From SB11 sp943370295 (GTDB lineage: Bacteria; Bacteroidota; Bacteroidia; UBA8524), in NCBI GenBank assembly GCA_943370295.1, contig CALRQL020000014.1:28457-92456 (forward strand): 64,000 nucleotides of DNA. The letters run 5' to 3'. The notes beneath the pieces are model-generated. The model had not been told where the DNA came from. It did no database searches and was given only the letters and a program-made list of their open reading frames with translations. The position numbers were made by a program, and so were the translations under genes. Position 1 is the first letter of the stretch; every line of letters begins with the position of its first letter. Below are positions 17,268 through 26,436 of the stretch, one piece after another.

Positions 17268-18899
17268 ATGCTAAAACGATTTTTGAGTCTGGTTATTTGC
17301 TTTCTTGGGACGTTTGTTATTAGTCTTAGAGGGCAAGATGTTATTGTTGAAGGTAGTTCTTTTGTTCTTGAAGGAAAAGAGTCAGAATTAAAAATTATCG
17401 GAAAAATTAGGGATAACTTATTCTTAAGTGAAAAAACCAGTGAAGGAAAATACTTTATCATATTACAAGACAGAAGCAAAAAAGAAAAGCCCATAAAGAA
17501 AGTTGAAGTTGAGCTTCCTGAAGACTCAAAGGTAGAAAATACAGACTTTTTTTCTTTCGAGATAGCAAAGGATAAATTGTATCTTTTTACTATAACAAGA
17601 GATAGAAAAAATGAAACAAAAGAGTACAAAGGAATATCCTATGATACACTACTTAATATAAGTATTGACTGGACTATTATGTTGGAATTAAGCTCAGGAA
17701 AAAAGGATGGTATAGAATTACTTGATAGTTATGAAGGCATTAGCTTTTGGGATAATGAACAAGTATTTGTAATTAATGATTCTGATAATGGTAAGAAAGT
17801 AGATGAAAAGAATAACATCACATCATCAATTCCTGAGTATTTTGATTTAGACCTTACTAACGTTGAATTTAATAAAGCACCTATTGATTTATCTTCTATA
17901 GGGTTTATGTTATTTATTGACAAAGCCAATAAAAACCTTCTGCCGGATTATGAAACCGATGATAAATATAAAATTGCCGTTGATCTTGAAGAAATTGACG
18001 AGAAAGAGTTACTATGGATTTCATTGATGAGCCCTAATGAGGAGCAAGGCAAAAAATCATCGTCTCAAACCTTCTATTATTCAATGATTGATGGGAAGAG
18101 TGAAAAAAAAATAAATAGTGGTAAAATTTACAAATTGCCTGAAAACATAGAAACCAAAAAGTTTCGTGCGATTTATAATAAGGGTAAGATTCTTATTTCT
18201 TGTTATTATAAAGATTTAACAGATAAGAAGAATATTTTAACAGGTATCATGTGTCTTTCGTACAATATTGATAGCAGTAGAATTGAGTATGCAACATTTA
18301 ATGAGTTTTCTCTTGTGTTAAAGGAGTTTCTAAATTCATCCAAAAAAACAGTTAAAGATGGGCTTCTGCCTCATGAAATTATAGTAAACAAAGATGAAAC
18401 GATTAGTGTTGTGACAGCATTTAATACCGTTGAATCAGAATCAAGCGGGAATGCATTTAGCAGTAAAGTAAAGGAAAAAAACGCTTACACTTGGGGTGAT
18501 TTACTTTGTTTTAGTTTTGATGCTACAGGAAAATTAGTTTTTGAAAGTTCCGCAAAGCGATACGCTGAGATGGAGAGTAAAAAAAGACTTTGGCCGGCGA
18601 AAAATTATATCGTACTAAGAGGGAAAACAGATAAACCTGTTATTGTTATTACTGATAATATTAATAATTACGCTGACGGATTATTAACCACTAAGAAAAC
18701 AGAAAATAAGTTTGATGAAACAACATGTATTGCTGTAGTGAATTGGAGTGGTGAACAAAGGGTTCTTATCCAATCAATTGAAAAGGAATTTGGGGTGAGT
18801 TTATACCCCGATGGGATTTATCCACTAAAAGACAACGAATATATCTGGTTCGGCTACAAAGATGGAGTTGGTAAAATAGTGACCATTAAACTAGATTAG
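17268..18899 (+). CDS. Secreted protein of unknown family (543 aa), AT-rich
   Basis: A 543-residue protein with signal peptide (MLKRFLSLVICFLGTFVISLRGQ). The mature part is rich in Lys, Glu and Asp with repeated strand patterns (KIRDNLFLSEKTSEGKYFIILQD; YLFTITRDRKNET; IVVINDSDNG-like turns) that suggest a beta-propeller-like fold, but I find no recognised motif. Base composition is visibly more AT-rich than the flanking agmatinase and MarC genes, which may point to transfer or relaxed selection. It has no operon partner and converges on the MarC gene with an 8-base gap. Confidence 0.75.
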   Translation: MLKRFLSLVICFLGTFVISLRGQDVIVEGSSFVLEGKESELKIIGKIRDNLFLSEKTSEGKYFIILQDRSKKEKPIKKVEVELPEDSKVENTDFFSFEIAKDKLYLFTITRDRKNETKEYKGISYDTLLNISIDWTIMLELSSGKKDGIELLDSYEGISFWDNEQVFVINDSDNGKKVDEKNNITSSIPEYFDLDLTNVEFNKAPIDLSSIGFMLFIDKANKNLLPDYETDDKYKIAVDLEEIDEKELLWISLMSPNEEQGKKSSSQTFYYSMIDGKSEKKINSGKIYKLPENIETKKFRAIYNKGKILISCYYKDLTDKKNILTGIMCLSYNIDSSRIEYATFNEFSLVLKEFLNSSKKTVKDGLLPHEIIVNKDETISVVTAFNTVESESSGNAFSSKVKEKNAYTWGDLLCFSFDATGKLVFESSAKRYAEMESKKRLWPAKNYIVLRGKTDKPVIVITDNINNYADGLLTTKKTENKFDETTCIAVVNWSGEQRVLIQSIEKEFGVSLYPDGIYPLKDNEYIWFGYKDGVGKIVTIKLD

Positions 18900-18907
18900 G
18901 CTCAAAC

Positions 18908-19474
18908 CTACGCCATCAAGTTGCCTTTAAATATTTTAACGGCAATGGCAAGCAGGATAAGCCCAAAGAATTTACGGATTACGAGCAAGCCGCCTTTACC
19001 CAGTTTACGCTCGATAAAGTTGGTAGATTTTAGTACTACGTAAATCAAAATTAGGTTAAGTAGTATGCCTACCAATATGTTATACAATCCATAATCAGCA
19101 CGAAGCGAGATAACGGTAGTTAGCGTGCCCGAACCAGCTATAATCGGAAATGCCACCGGCACAATACTGCCTGATGATGGGTCGGGGTCGGCTTTGAAAA
19201 TATCAACTCCCAAAATCATTTCAAGGCCAAGAATAAAGATTACGATAGAACCCGCTACTGCAAACGAGCTTAAATCAACTCCCATCAGCCCTAAAAACTC
19301 TTTACCGATGAATAGAAAAAGAATCATTAAGGCTCCCGAAGCCAGCGTAACTTTTTCGCTTTGTATATGGCCTATTTTACTACGTAATGAGATAATTACA
19401 GGTACTGACCCTATTACATCTATTACCGCAAAAAGGGTAAAAGAAACGGTAAGGATTTCATCAAAACTGAACAT
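18908..19474 (-). CDS. MarC family integral membrane protein
   Basis: A 188-residue protein with about six membrane segments. It shows MarC family landmarks: an early FTLFAVIDVIGSVPVII segment, a central ADPDPSSGSIVPVAFPIIAGSG stretch around the Pro-Ile-Ala-Gly-Ser loop, and a hydrophobic end. MarC proteins were named for a locus near mar but are not proven drug transporters, so the substrate is unknown. A TATCTTTG element (19486-19479 on the minus strand) lies only four bases before the ATG, which would make the mRNA nearly or fully leaderless. Confidence 0.9.
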   Translation of the reverse strand: MFSFDEILTVSFTLFAVIDVIGSVPVIISLRSKIGHIQSEKVTLASGALMILFLFIGKEFLGLMGVDLSSFAVAGSIVIFILGLEMILGVDIFKADPDPSSGSIVPVAFPIIAGSGTLTTVISLRADYGLYNILVGILLNLILIYVVLKSTNFIERKLGKGGLLVIRKFFGLILLAIAVKIFKGNLMA

Positions 19475-19614
19475 GGTGCAAAGATAGCGTTCAGTTTTTT
19501 GTTTTTGAGGTTACGGTTGCATTAAACAATAGTTAGTATTGTGCAGCATTAAACTTCTTATTAAGTAATCTTTTATGGTTTTAAACAGTTTACACAATAC
19601 CTGTATACAACGAA

Positions 19615-19638
19615 AATGGGCGCCCTAAAGCGCCCATT
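19615..19638 (-). terminator. Terminator of the FG-GAP repeat gene
   Basis: Perfect nine-base arms AATGGGCGC/GCGCCCATT with a six-base loop. On the minus strand it is followed by TTTT. It lies 43 bases past the stop at 19681. Confidence 0.85.
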
Positions 19639-19680
19639 CTGACTAAAACTACCAAGACAATAATTTATGTCTGTGTTTAA

Positions 19681-22600
19681 TTATTTAATGACAATTTTTT
19701 GAGAGAAATGCGTTTCGGCACTATTTACAGTTACAACATAATAGCCAGTTGCAAGTTGTTGTGTATCTATCTGCGAAATGCCTTGCGAAGCATTTTGAAG
19801 GTTTTTTTGCAGCATTACCCTACCCAAGATATCTGATACTGTAATTTGGGTGTTAGCTGATAAGAAACCACTAATAAACACTGCTTTATCAGCTTGTGAA
19901 ATTGTAATTGCATTGTTGTTGTTTGTTTCATTGATACTTGTGTTTGCAGATTTTTTAACAAATACCAAATTATACTTACTCTCCGTTCCGCTACCATTAT
20001 AGAGTAATTCAATCGGCTGTGTGTTTACAGGGATTAGAGTATTGTTTTGTAAATCTTCTATAAACACCTCCACATCACCGTCTATATTTTCAATTCGGGG
20101 TTGAAGTTCATATTTACCGTTGGTAGTGGTTGAAAACACAAATGGAAGCTTTGTTGTTCCGGCGGCAATATTGTTATATACCTGCTTATTTAGTTTATCA
20201 ATGCCGGTGGTAAAATAAATATTGGGCATTGTGGGTTGGTTAAGCTTTTTAATGCCATCCATACCGTCTAATGTGTTTTTTGCAGTAATGTCGGTATAAA
20301 ATTTTAGGTAATCAGTAATCGGTTGCCCATCTTTCTTAACTCCCAATTCAACATAATTATCAACAGGGAATGTTTTATCAAACATGTTTTTCAGGCTATC
20401 AGTAGTACGTTTGCTGTTAGGTAGGGTTACAGATACGTTATTAGATGTTACCTGAAACAATAACGCTGCAAAAGGAGGAATAACCCCGTTTGATAGGTTA
20501 TCATAAACATGGTAAAACCCACCGGCACCACCATTTTGATCATACAAATACACCTGGTTGCCTTGAATATTGCTTATAGTACCGTCCCACAAAAAACCGC
20601 TGGGCCACGGGTTGCGCATATAATGCCAGCCCGATGTATCGCTTAATACACCCGTATAGCTTAGGTTGTTTTGGGTATAGTCTGTTGTTCCGCCGTATGT
20701 ACCTGTAATATCTAAATATGCAGGCACACCCCAAGCACCATTTTTACCAATGTATATGCTAACGCAACTATCATTCATGCCGGTTGTTGATGCCGGTGTT
20801 TGCCATGATGGAGTACGATTTTCATTGAAATTAAATACGGTAGTGTACAGCGAGTTGGGCGTTCCGTAATTTAAAGGCAAATCATCAGCAAATTGTGCAA
20901 GTGTAGCCCCGTTTAGTGGTGATGAAATCGGTCTCCATCCTTCGTTTCCGGCTAGCACTTGATATTCTGAGGTAACGTTGCCACTTATGCTTCCACTACC
21001 TGTACCTGCAATTTGTCCGTAATTGGTGGCTCCGGTTGCTACTAATTTAAGTTTATCGTTAGTTGTTAAAGTTCCAGCAGTATGGGTAAGTACACCACTA
21101 ATTTTCAAGCTATCACTTGAAGTATTATTGATGCTTATACCATTGGTATTGTTTATTATCAGATTGTTTGTAGTACCATTACCATAAACAATCTGCGCTG
21201 CACTACCTCCAAGGGTTATGTTTCCTGCGCCACTTATTGTGCCGTTATTGGTGTAATTGTTTAGTACCGTAAACGAGCCTGTACTTATACTAGGTGTGGC
21301 TCCGCTGTTTATGGTTAAGTTGTTTATTTGCGCGCCTGACGCTAAAGTCGGTGAACCATTTATAACAAGTGAGTTGTTTACGGCTGTTGAGCCGTTTGGA
21401 GCGTATGGCGACCATGCATTATTGTTATAAACCAAGTAATCTGTTATTGAGCCGATAAAAACCACACCTGCATCAGTGGTGCTGTTTGCTCCGGTGCTAT
21501 CATAATCGTGGGCGGTGGCGCCTGTTATTACAACATTGCCGCTAAGCGCTACCGAATAACCAAAGTTATCGTTTGCTGTTCTTCCGTTGGTACCGCCCCC
21601 GGTAATTTTTTCCTCTAATCCCCAGTTATCAGTACCGCCGCTATATTTATAAAACTCATATACCGCACCCGCATTTGTTACGCTGTTATTTCCTGCGCTA
21701 TCATAATCTTGCTGGTAGGCCCCAACTAAAGCAATATCACCGCTTACAGTTACCGAATGTCCGAACAGGTCATCAGCAATCCTCGCGTTTGTGCCACTGG
21801 CTACTAATTTTTTCACTAATCCCCAGTTATTACTACCACCGCTATTTTTGCTAAATATGTAAGCGGCTCCACCATTACTTACACTGTTGGCGCCCGTGTT
21901 ATCATAATCTTGCTGAGAAGCACCAACAATTACAGTCTCATCGCTTATTGCTACCGATGTACCAAAGTTATCGCCGGTTACCCTGCCGTTGGTACCGCTT
22001 CCGGTAACCTTTTTCACCAATCCCCAGTTATTTGTGCCTCCTGTGTTTTGATTAAATATATATGCTGCACCACCATTGCTTATGCTGTTTCCTCCGGCAC
22101 TATCATAATCTTGCTGGTATGCGCCCACAACAATATTATCACTACTAATAGATACAGCATAACCAAAGTTATCATCGCTTATTCTGCTATTGGTACCGCT
22201 ACCGGTTATTTTTTTAACTAATCCCCAGTTATCAGTACCGCCGCTATTTTTATTAAATACGTATGCTGCTCCGGCGTTGCTTACCAGGTTAGCTCCTGTG
22301 TTATCATAATCTTGTTGGTTTGCGCCTACTACTGCCAAATTCCCACTGATAGAAACAGAATAACCGAATTGGTCGTTTGCAAGACGCGCGTTGGTGCCAT
22401 TGGGAGTGATTTTCTTCACTAATCCCCAATTATCAGTACCTCCACTATTTTTGCTGAATATGTAGGCTGCCCCTGCATCGCTTACGCTATTAGCTCCGGC
22501 ACTGTCGTAATCTTGCAGATATGCGCCAACGATAGCTACATCGCCATCAATTGAAACAGAGTAACCAAAGTTATCATCGGTAACTCTTGCGTTGGTGCCG

Positions 22601-24327
22601 CTGGCGATAAGTTTTTTAACAAAATTCCAACTGCCGTTTGTCTTGTAAAATATATAAGCTGCTCCTACATTTCCTACACTATCTCCTGAAAATAATGAGT
22701 AGTCTTGATGATGCGCACCAACAATCATAATATCTCCACTAATGGCTACAGACTGTCCAAAATTGTCGTTGGCCATTCGGCCTCCGTTATGGTCTCTAGC
22801 CGTTGGACGTTTTACAAATCCCCAGTTATCAGTACCGCCGCTATTTTTATAATAAATAAAAACGGCTCCTACTTTGCTTATAAAGTTAGCACCATTTGCA
22901 TCATACCCTTGGCTTACGGCTCCGGAGGCTATTATGCCACCACTTAGTGCAATTGCTCTTCCACCATAATAATCACTTGCAATTCTGCCGTTTGTTCCTG
23001 TGCCGGTTATTTTTTTAACTAATCCCCAATTATCAGTACCGCCGCTACTACGGTTAAAAATATAGGCCGCCCCCGCATCGGTAACACTATTACCCCCTGC
23101 ACTGTCGTAATCTTGTAAATAGGCAGCAACAACAATGGTATCACCGCTTATTGATAATGATTTACCAAAACCATCACCGGCCACTCTTCCGTTGGTTCCT
23201 GTACCGGTTATTTTTTTTACAAATCCCCAGTTATTAGTTCCTCCGCTGTTTCTGTTATATATAAATACGGCACCTGCATCAGTAGCACTATTACCACCGG
23301 CACTATCGTAATCTTGTTGGTAGGTACCAACGGCAATTATATCACCACTAATTCCTAACGATCGGCCAAAACCATCTTGAGCAATACGTCCGTTTGTGCC
23401 TTTGCCCACCAGTTTTTTCATAAATCCCCAGTTATTAGTGCCACCTGTATTACGTTCAAACACATACGCTGCTCCTGCACCAGTTACAATTCCTGATAAA
23501 GTAGCACTATCGTATTGATCGCCGGCGGCTCCCGCAACTATTACATCACCATCCACTGCAATAGTTCTACCAAGGCGTCCGCTATTAACAAGTATAAAAC
23601 CAGTGGCAGAAACTTCGGTAGTACGTTTGGCAACTATCCCCCAATTGTCTGTTCCACCACTGTTTTTGTTAAAAACATAAATTGCACCTGAATTTGTGAT
23701 CGTTGAAGAACCAACATCATCATAATCTTGGTTAAAAGCCCCTACTGCTATTATGTCGCCATCTATGGCTACTGCATTCCCGAAACTATCTCCAGCAACC
23801 CTTCCGTTAGTTCCTTTACCGGTTAGTTTTTTTACAAACCCCCAGTTGTCTGTACCTCCTGAATTTCTGTAGAAAACATATGCAGCCCCCGAATTTCCCA
23901 TTGCATTACCTCCCGTACTGTCGTAGTTTTGGTCGCTGGCACCCACTACAATTACATCACCGCTTAATCCTACAGAAAACCCAAAGTTATCACTTGCCAT
24001 TCTGCCATTTGTGCCTTTTCCAACCAGTTTTTTTACAAACCCCCAATTATCTGTCCCACCGGTGTTTTTATAAAATACATATACTGCCCCTGCGTCATCA
24101 AGTTTATTATCACCTGCACTGTCATAGTCGTGGTAAGGAGCCCCAATAACCATAATGTTACCCTCTATGGCTATTGAAAAGCCAAAACTATCGTTGGCCA
24201 CCCTGTCGTCGGTGCCTGTCCCTACTCGTCTTATTAAATCGGCGACGTTGATGTTTTGGGCAGAAAGTTTGCCCATGATTGTGCACAGAGACACAATCAT
24301 TGAAAAAATCAATAATTTTCTTCTCAT
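19681..24327 (-). CDS. Giant FG-GAP repeat surface protein with type IX type A-like tail
   Basis: A 1548-residue exported protein (signal peptide through about residue 23). Residues ~35-955 hold 14 consecutive units of about 66 residues following the FG-GAP scheme: NGR-A-DNFG-SV-ISGD-I-VGA--QDYDS-G-NS---AGAAYIF--NSGGTDNWG-VKK. Fourteen units would fit two seven-bladed propellers. Then come Thr/Asn-rich strands (SLVINGSPTLASGAQINNLTI) and a region ending in a C-terminal sorting-like domain (ITVSDILGRVMLQKNL ... LATGYYVVTVNSAETHFSQKIVIK). The typical YPNP opening of the tail is absent. The role is probably adhesion or ligand binding. Confidence 0.88.
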   Translation of the reverse strand: MRRKLLIFSMIVSLCTIMGKLSAQNINVADLIRRVGTGTDDRVANDSFGFSIAIEGNIMVIGAPYHDYDSAGDNKLDDAGAVYVFYKNTGGTDNWGFVKKLVGKGTNGRMASDNFGFSVGLSGDVIVVGASDQNYDSTGGNAMGNSGAAYVFYRNSGGTDNWGFVKKLTGKGTNGRVAGDSFGNAVAIDGDIIAVGAFNQDYDDVGSSTITNSGAIYVFNKNSGGTDNWGIVAKRTTEVSATGFILVNSGRLGRTIAVDGDVIVAGAAGDQYDSATLSGIVTGAGAAYVFERNTGGTNNWGFMKKLVGKGTNGRIAQDGFGRSLGISGDIIAVGTYQQDYDSAGGNSATDAGAVFIYNRNSGGTNNWGFVKKITGTGTNGRVAGDGFGKSLSISGDTIVVAAYLQDYDSAGGNSVTDAGAAYIFNRSSGGTDNWGLVKKITGTGTNGRIASDYYGGRAIALSGGIIASGAVSQGYDANGANFISKVGAVFIYYKNSGGTDNWGFVKRPTARDHNGGRMANDNFGQSVAISGDIMIVGAHHQDYSLFSGDSVGNVGAAYIFYKTNGSWNFVKKLIASGTNARVTDDNFGYSVSIDGDVAIVGAYLQDYDSAGANSVSDAGAAYIFSKNSGGTDNWGLVKKITPNGTNARLANDQFGYSVSISGNLAVVGANQQDYDNTGANLVSNAGAAYVFNKNSGGTDNWGLVKKITGSGTNSRISDDNFGYAVSISSDNIVVGAYQQDYDSAGGNSISNGGAAYIFNQNTGGTNNWGLVKKVTGSGTNGRVTGDNFGTSVAISDETVIVGASQQDYDNTGANSVSNGGAAYIFSKNSGGSNNWGLVKKLVASGTNARIADDLFGHSVTVSGDIALVGAYQQDYDSAGNNSVTNAGAVYEFYKYSGGTDNWGLEEKITGGGTNGRTANDNFGYSVALSGNVVITGATAHDYDSTGANSTTDAGVVFIGSITDYLVYNNNAWSPYAPNGSTAVNNSLVINGSPTLASGAQINNLTINSGATPSISTGSFTVLNNYTNNGTISGAGNITLGGSAAQIVYGNGTTNNLIINNTNGISINNTSSDSLKISGVLTHTAGTLTTNDKLKLVATGATNYGQIAGTGSGSISGNVTSEYQVLAGNEGWRPISSPLNGATLAQFADDLPLNYGTPNSLYTTVFNFNENRTPSWQTPASTTGMNDSCVSIYIGKNGAWGVPAYLDITGTYGGTTDYTQNNLSYTGVLSDTSGWHYMRNPWPSGFLWDGTISNIQGNQVYLYDQNGGAGGFYHVYDNLSNGVIPPFAALLFQVTSNNVSVTLPNSKRTTDSLKNMFDKTFPVDNYVELGVKKDGQPITDYLKFYTDITAKNTLDGMDGIKKLNQPTMPNIYFTTGIDKLNKQVYNNIAAGTTKLPFVFSTTTNGKYELQPRIENIDGDVEVFIEDLQNNTLIPVNTQPIELLYNGSGTESKYNLVFVKKSANTSINETNNNNAITISQADKAVFISGFLSANTQITVSDILGRVMLQKNLQNASQGISQIDTQQLATGYYVVTVNSAETHFSQKIVIK
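21455..24225 (-). repeat. Fourteen tandem ~198-base coding repeats
   Basis: The DNA of the FG-GAP units is repetitive itself: near-identical blocks such as CCCCAGTTATCAGTACCGCC recur about every 198 bases. Units 4 and 8 are the most diverged at protein level (unit 4 loses the NGR-A-DNFG opening; unit 8 loses several residues). Such repeats can expand or contract by recombination. Confidence 0.9.
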
Positions 24328-24715
24328 AATATTCCCTTGTTAATTATAGCAATTCAAATATGTAGCTATCTATTACGTTATTTGTTGCATTATTAGGACA
24401 ATTATTGCAAGTTTGAGATACCGTGTACCCTTTGTTTTTACTGTGCGTAGCGGGTTTGGTACTTTTTTTTATTGATATGTATATTTAGGGACACTTATTT
24501 CATTTTTGGGACAATTTTAAGGTAGGCTTCTTGCATTAATTTGATATTAAGCTATATTGCTTATACTTTTCTTACACGCAAGTGTTTGCACACATAAAAA
24601 GTAATTTTTTTTTGTAAATTACATGCAATAAACTACCTATTGCATTTTAAGTAACAGCTTTTAAGTGGCTTAAGTTGTTGTTATGCCTGTAAGAAAAAGA
24701 TTATAGCGTATATAT
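24328..24715. promoter_or_regulatory. Divergent intergenic region with GGGACA direct repeats
   Basis: This 388-base AT-rich region separates the FG-GAP gene from the AraC-type regulator and holds no gene. Three similar direct motifs are visible on the plus strand: TTAGGACAATTATT (24393), TTAGGGACACTTATT (24485) and TTGGGACAATTTTA (24506). The last two are about 20 bases apart, the spacing usual for AraC-family half-sites. Binding is inferred only. Confidence 0.4.
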
Positions 24716-25483
24716 ATGCCTAAAAAAATTAACATTGTTGTAGTGGGTGATTACATTGATGCAAGTGGTGATAGTAATGTGCCTGAGATTTTTTTTGATA
24801 AAGAATACACACTTACAATCAAAAAAATAACTTATAACGATAATAATTACTGGCAATTATTTGATAATAGTATTGAGGCGATACTGATATTGAAGGGAGG
24901 GAGTAAACAAAAATTCTTAGACCTTGTTAAACTATTAAAACACCAAAATAATTTTGAGAAAAAACCAATTTTGGTTATTGGCCCTGATAATGAGGAGGAC
25001 GAGGTTTATTGTTATAGTATGGGGGTGTCAGGATATTTTGCGTATCCAATAAATTTTAGAAAAATAATTGCTTTTTTGGTAAATATTTTTCAGTACGACT
25101 TTCCTGCTAATAATTACGGGCAAATGTCAGCAACAACTGCTGATGTAATAAAGCAACGAGATCTTTTTTATAAAGAGTTTAAAAAAATTGTGTTGTTTAA
25201 TATAGATAAGGGCATAAGTGTTGAGATGATTAGCACTGAGATGAATATGAGCACAAAAACCTTAACCCGCAGAGTAAAACAATATTTGTTTACTTCGCCG
25301 GCACGTTTGGTGGTTGAAATAAAAATTGAGTACGCAAAAAAGCTGTTAGCATCAGAGCGTTTTAGTGTTAAAAAAGTGGCATTTATGTCGGGGTTTAATT
25401 CTCCGCAACATTTTAATACAGTGTTTAAAACACAAGAAGGGTTTACACCAATACAATACGTTAGAAAACGTATTGGGGTGTAG
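24716..25483 (+). CDS. AraC-type regulator with degenerate receiver-like N-domain
   Basis: A 255-residue protein. The N-terminal ~125 residues have an alternating strand/helix order like a response-regulator receiver (INIVVVGDYIDA; AILILKGGSK; PILVIGPDNEEDE; GVSGYFAYPI) but the phospho-acceptor Asp position holds no clear Asp, so it is probably not phosphorylated. Residues ~155-255 are an AraC-type double helix-turn-helix (ISTEMNMSTKTLTRRVKQYL; KKVAFMSGFNSPQHFNTVFK; GFTPIQYVRKR). It is transcribed away from the FG-GAP gene and may regulate it. Confidence 0.82.
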   Translation: MPKKINIVVVGDYIDASGDSNVPEIFFDKEYTLTIKKITYNDNNYWQLFDNSIEAILILKGGSKQKFLDLVKLLKHQNNFEKKPILVIGPDNEEDEVYCYSMGVSGYFAYPINFRKIIAFLVNIFQYDFPANNYGQMSATTADVIKQRDLFYKEFKKIVLFNIDKGISVEMISTEMNMSTKTLTRRVKQYLFTSPARLVVEIKIEYAKKLLASERFSVKKVAFMSGFNSPQHFNTVFKTQEGFTPIQYVRKRIGV

Positions 25484-25501
25484 AAGAAACACGTAGATAA
25501 T

Positions 25502-26296
25502 TTACACTGCAACCGGAGCTTTTATAGCCGGATGCGGGTCGTAGTTTTCTAGCTTAAAATCATCAAACACAAAATCAAAAACCGATTTCACATCAGGGTT
25601 TAATTTCATCACCGGATAGGGGCGAGGTTCACGGCTTAGTTGTAACTCCACTTGCTCAAAGTGGTTACTGTATATATGCGCATCGCCAAACGTATGTACA
25701 AAATCACCCAATTCAAGCCCGCATTCTTGGGCTATCATCATGGTAAGTAATGCGTAGCTGGCAATATTAAACGGTACGCCTAAAAATATATCGGCACTGC
25801 GTTGGTATAGCTGGCAGCTTAATTTATTATCAGCCACATAAAACTGAAACAAAGCATGGCAAGGCATTAACGCCATTTTTTCAAGGTCGGCCACGTTCCA
25901 GGCACTTACCATTATACGACGACTGTCGGGGCTTTTTTTCAGCATATCCAATACCTGTTGCATTTGGTCAATGTGCCCGCCGTCAGTTTTCGGCCAATTA
26001 CGCCATTGGTATCCGTACACAGGGCCAAGATTACCCTCAGCATCGGCCCATTCGTCCCAAATACTCACTCCGTTATCTTTCAGGTATTTAGTGTTAGTAT
26101 CACCTTTCAGAAACCACAACAACTCATGGATGATGGATTTAAGATGCACCTTTTTGGTAGTAACCAACGGAAAACCCTCGTTCAAATCAAAACGCATCTG
26201 GTAACCAAACACACTGCGGGTTCCCGTACCTGTACGGTCGGTTTTAGTGGTTCCGTTTTCATACACAAAGCGTAAAAAGGTTTCGTACTGGTTCAT
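25502..26296 (-). CDS. thyA: Thymidylate synthase
   Basis: I start at the ATG at 26296, giving 264 residues, exactly the length of E. coli ThyA; an upstream in-frame extension of six residues is unlikely. The enzyme makes dTMP from dUMP with methylene-tetrahydrofolate. Visible: folate/dUMP-binding DRTGTGTRSVFG, LPF-type SRRIMVSAWN, nucleophile Cys146 in MALMPCHALFQF, and DPHPAIKAPVAV at the C-terminus. Identity to E. coli is high throughout. Dihydrofolate reductase, a common partner, is not adjacent. The gene is convergent with the AraC-type regulator. Confidence 0.98.
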   Translation of the reverse strand: MNQYETFLRFVYENGTTKTDRTGTGTRSVFGYQMRFDLNEGFPLVTTKKVHLKSIIHELLWFLKGDTNTKYLKDNGVSIWDEWADAEGNLGPVYGYQWRNWPKTDGGHIDQMQQVLDMLKKSPDSRRIMVSAWNVADLEKMALMPCHALFQFYVADNKLSCQLYQRSADIFLGVPFNIASYALLTMMIAQECGLELGDFVHTFGDAHIYSNHFEQVELQLSREPRPYPVMKLNPDVKSVFDFVFDDFKLENYDPHPAIKAPVAV

Positions 26297-26397
26297 GGCA
26301 AATCTTAAAATCAATACAAAGTACTGCTTTTAAAAAGGGGTAATCAAAACGGTATTATCAACAAAAGGTGAATAGGCTTAAAAAGGCCCTAAAATCA

Positions 26398-26429
26398 TTG
26401 TCAAATCATGGGTAAAAGTAGTTTCTTTG
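26398..26429 (+). promoter_or_regulatory. Near-consensus promoter of the permease gene
   Basis: TTG (26398-26400), 21 bases, then TTTCTTTG (26422-26429), one mismatch to TAnnTTTG. The start codon TTG follows at 26437, so the leader would be very short. Confidence 0.4.
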
Positions 26430-26436
26430 CGAAAGG

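Noticed and set aside
17123..17323. 66-codon frame across the desulfurase end and its terminator
   Set aside because: It reads through a strong terminator hairpin and overlaps the start of the next gene.
21455..24225. Regular ~198-base repeats resembling a CRISPR-like array
   Set aside because: Period is far too long, units are in frame, and they encode FG-GAP blades; no spacers or cas genes.
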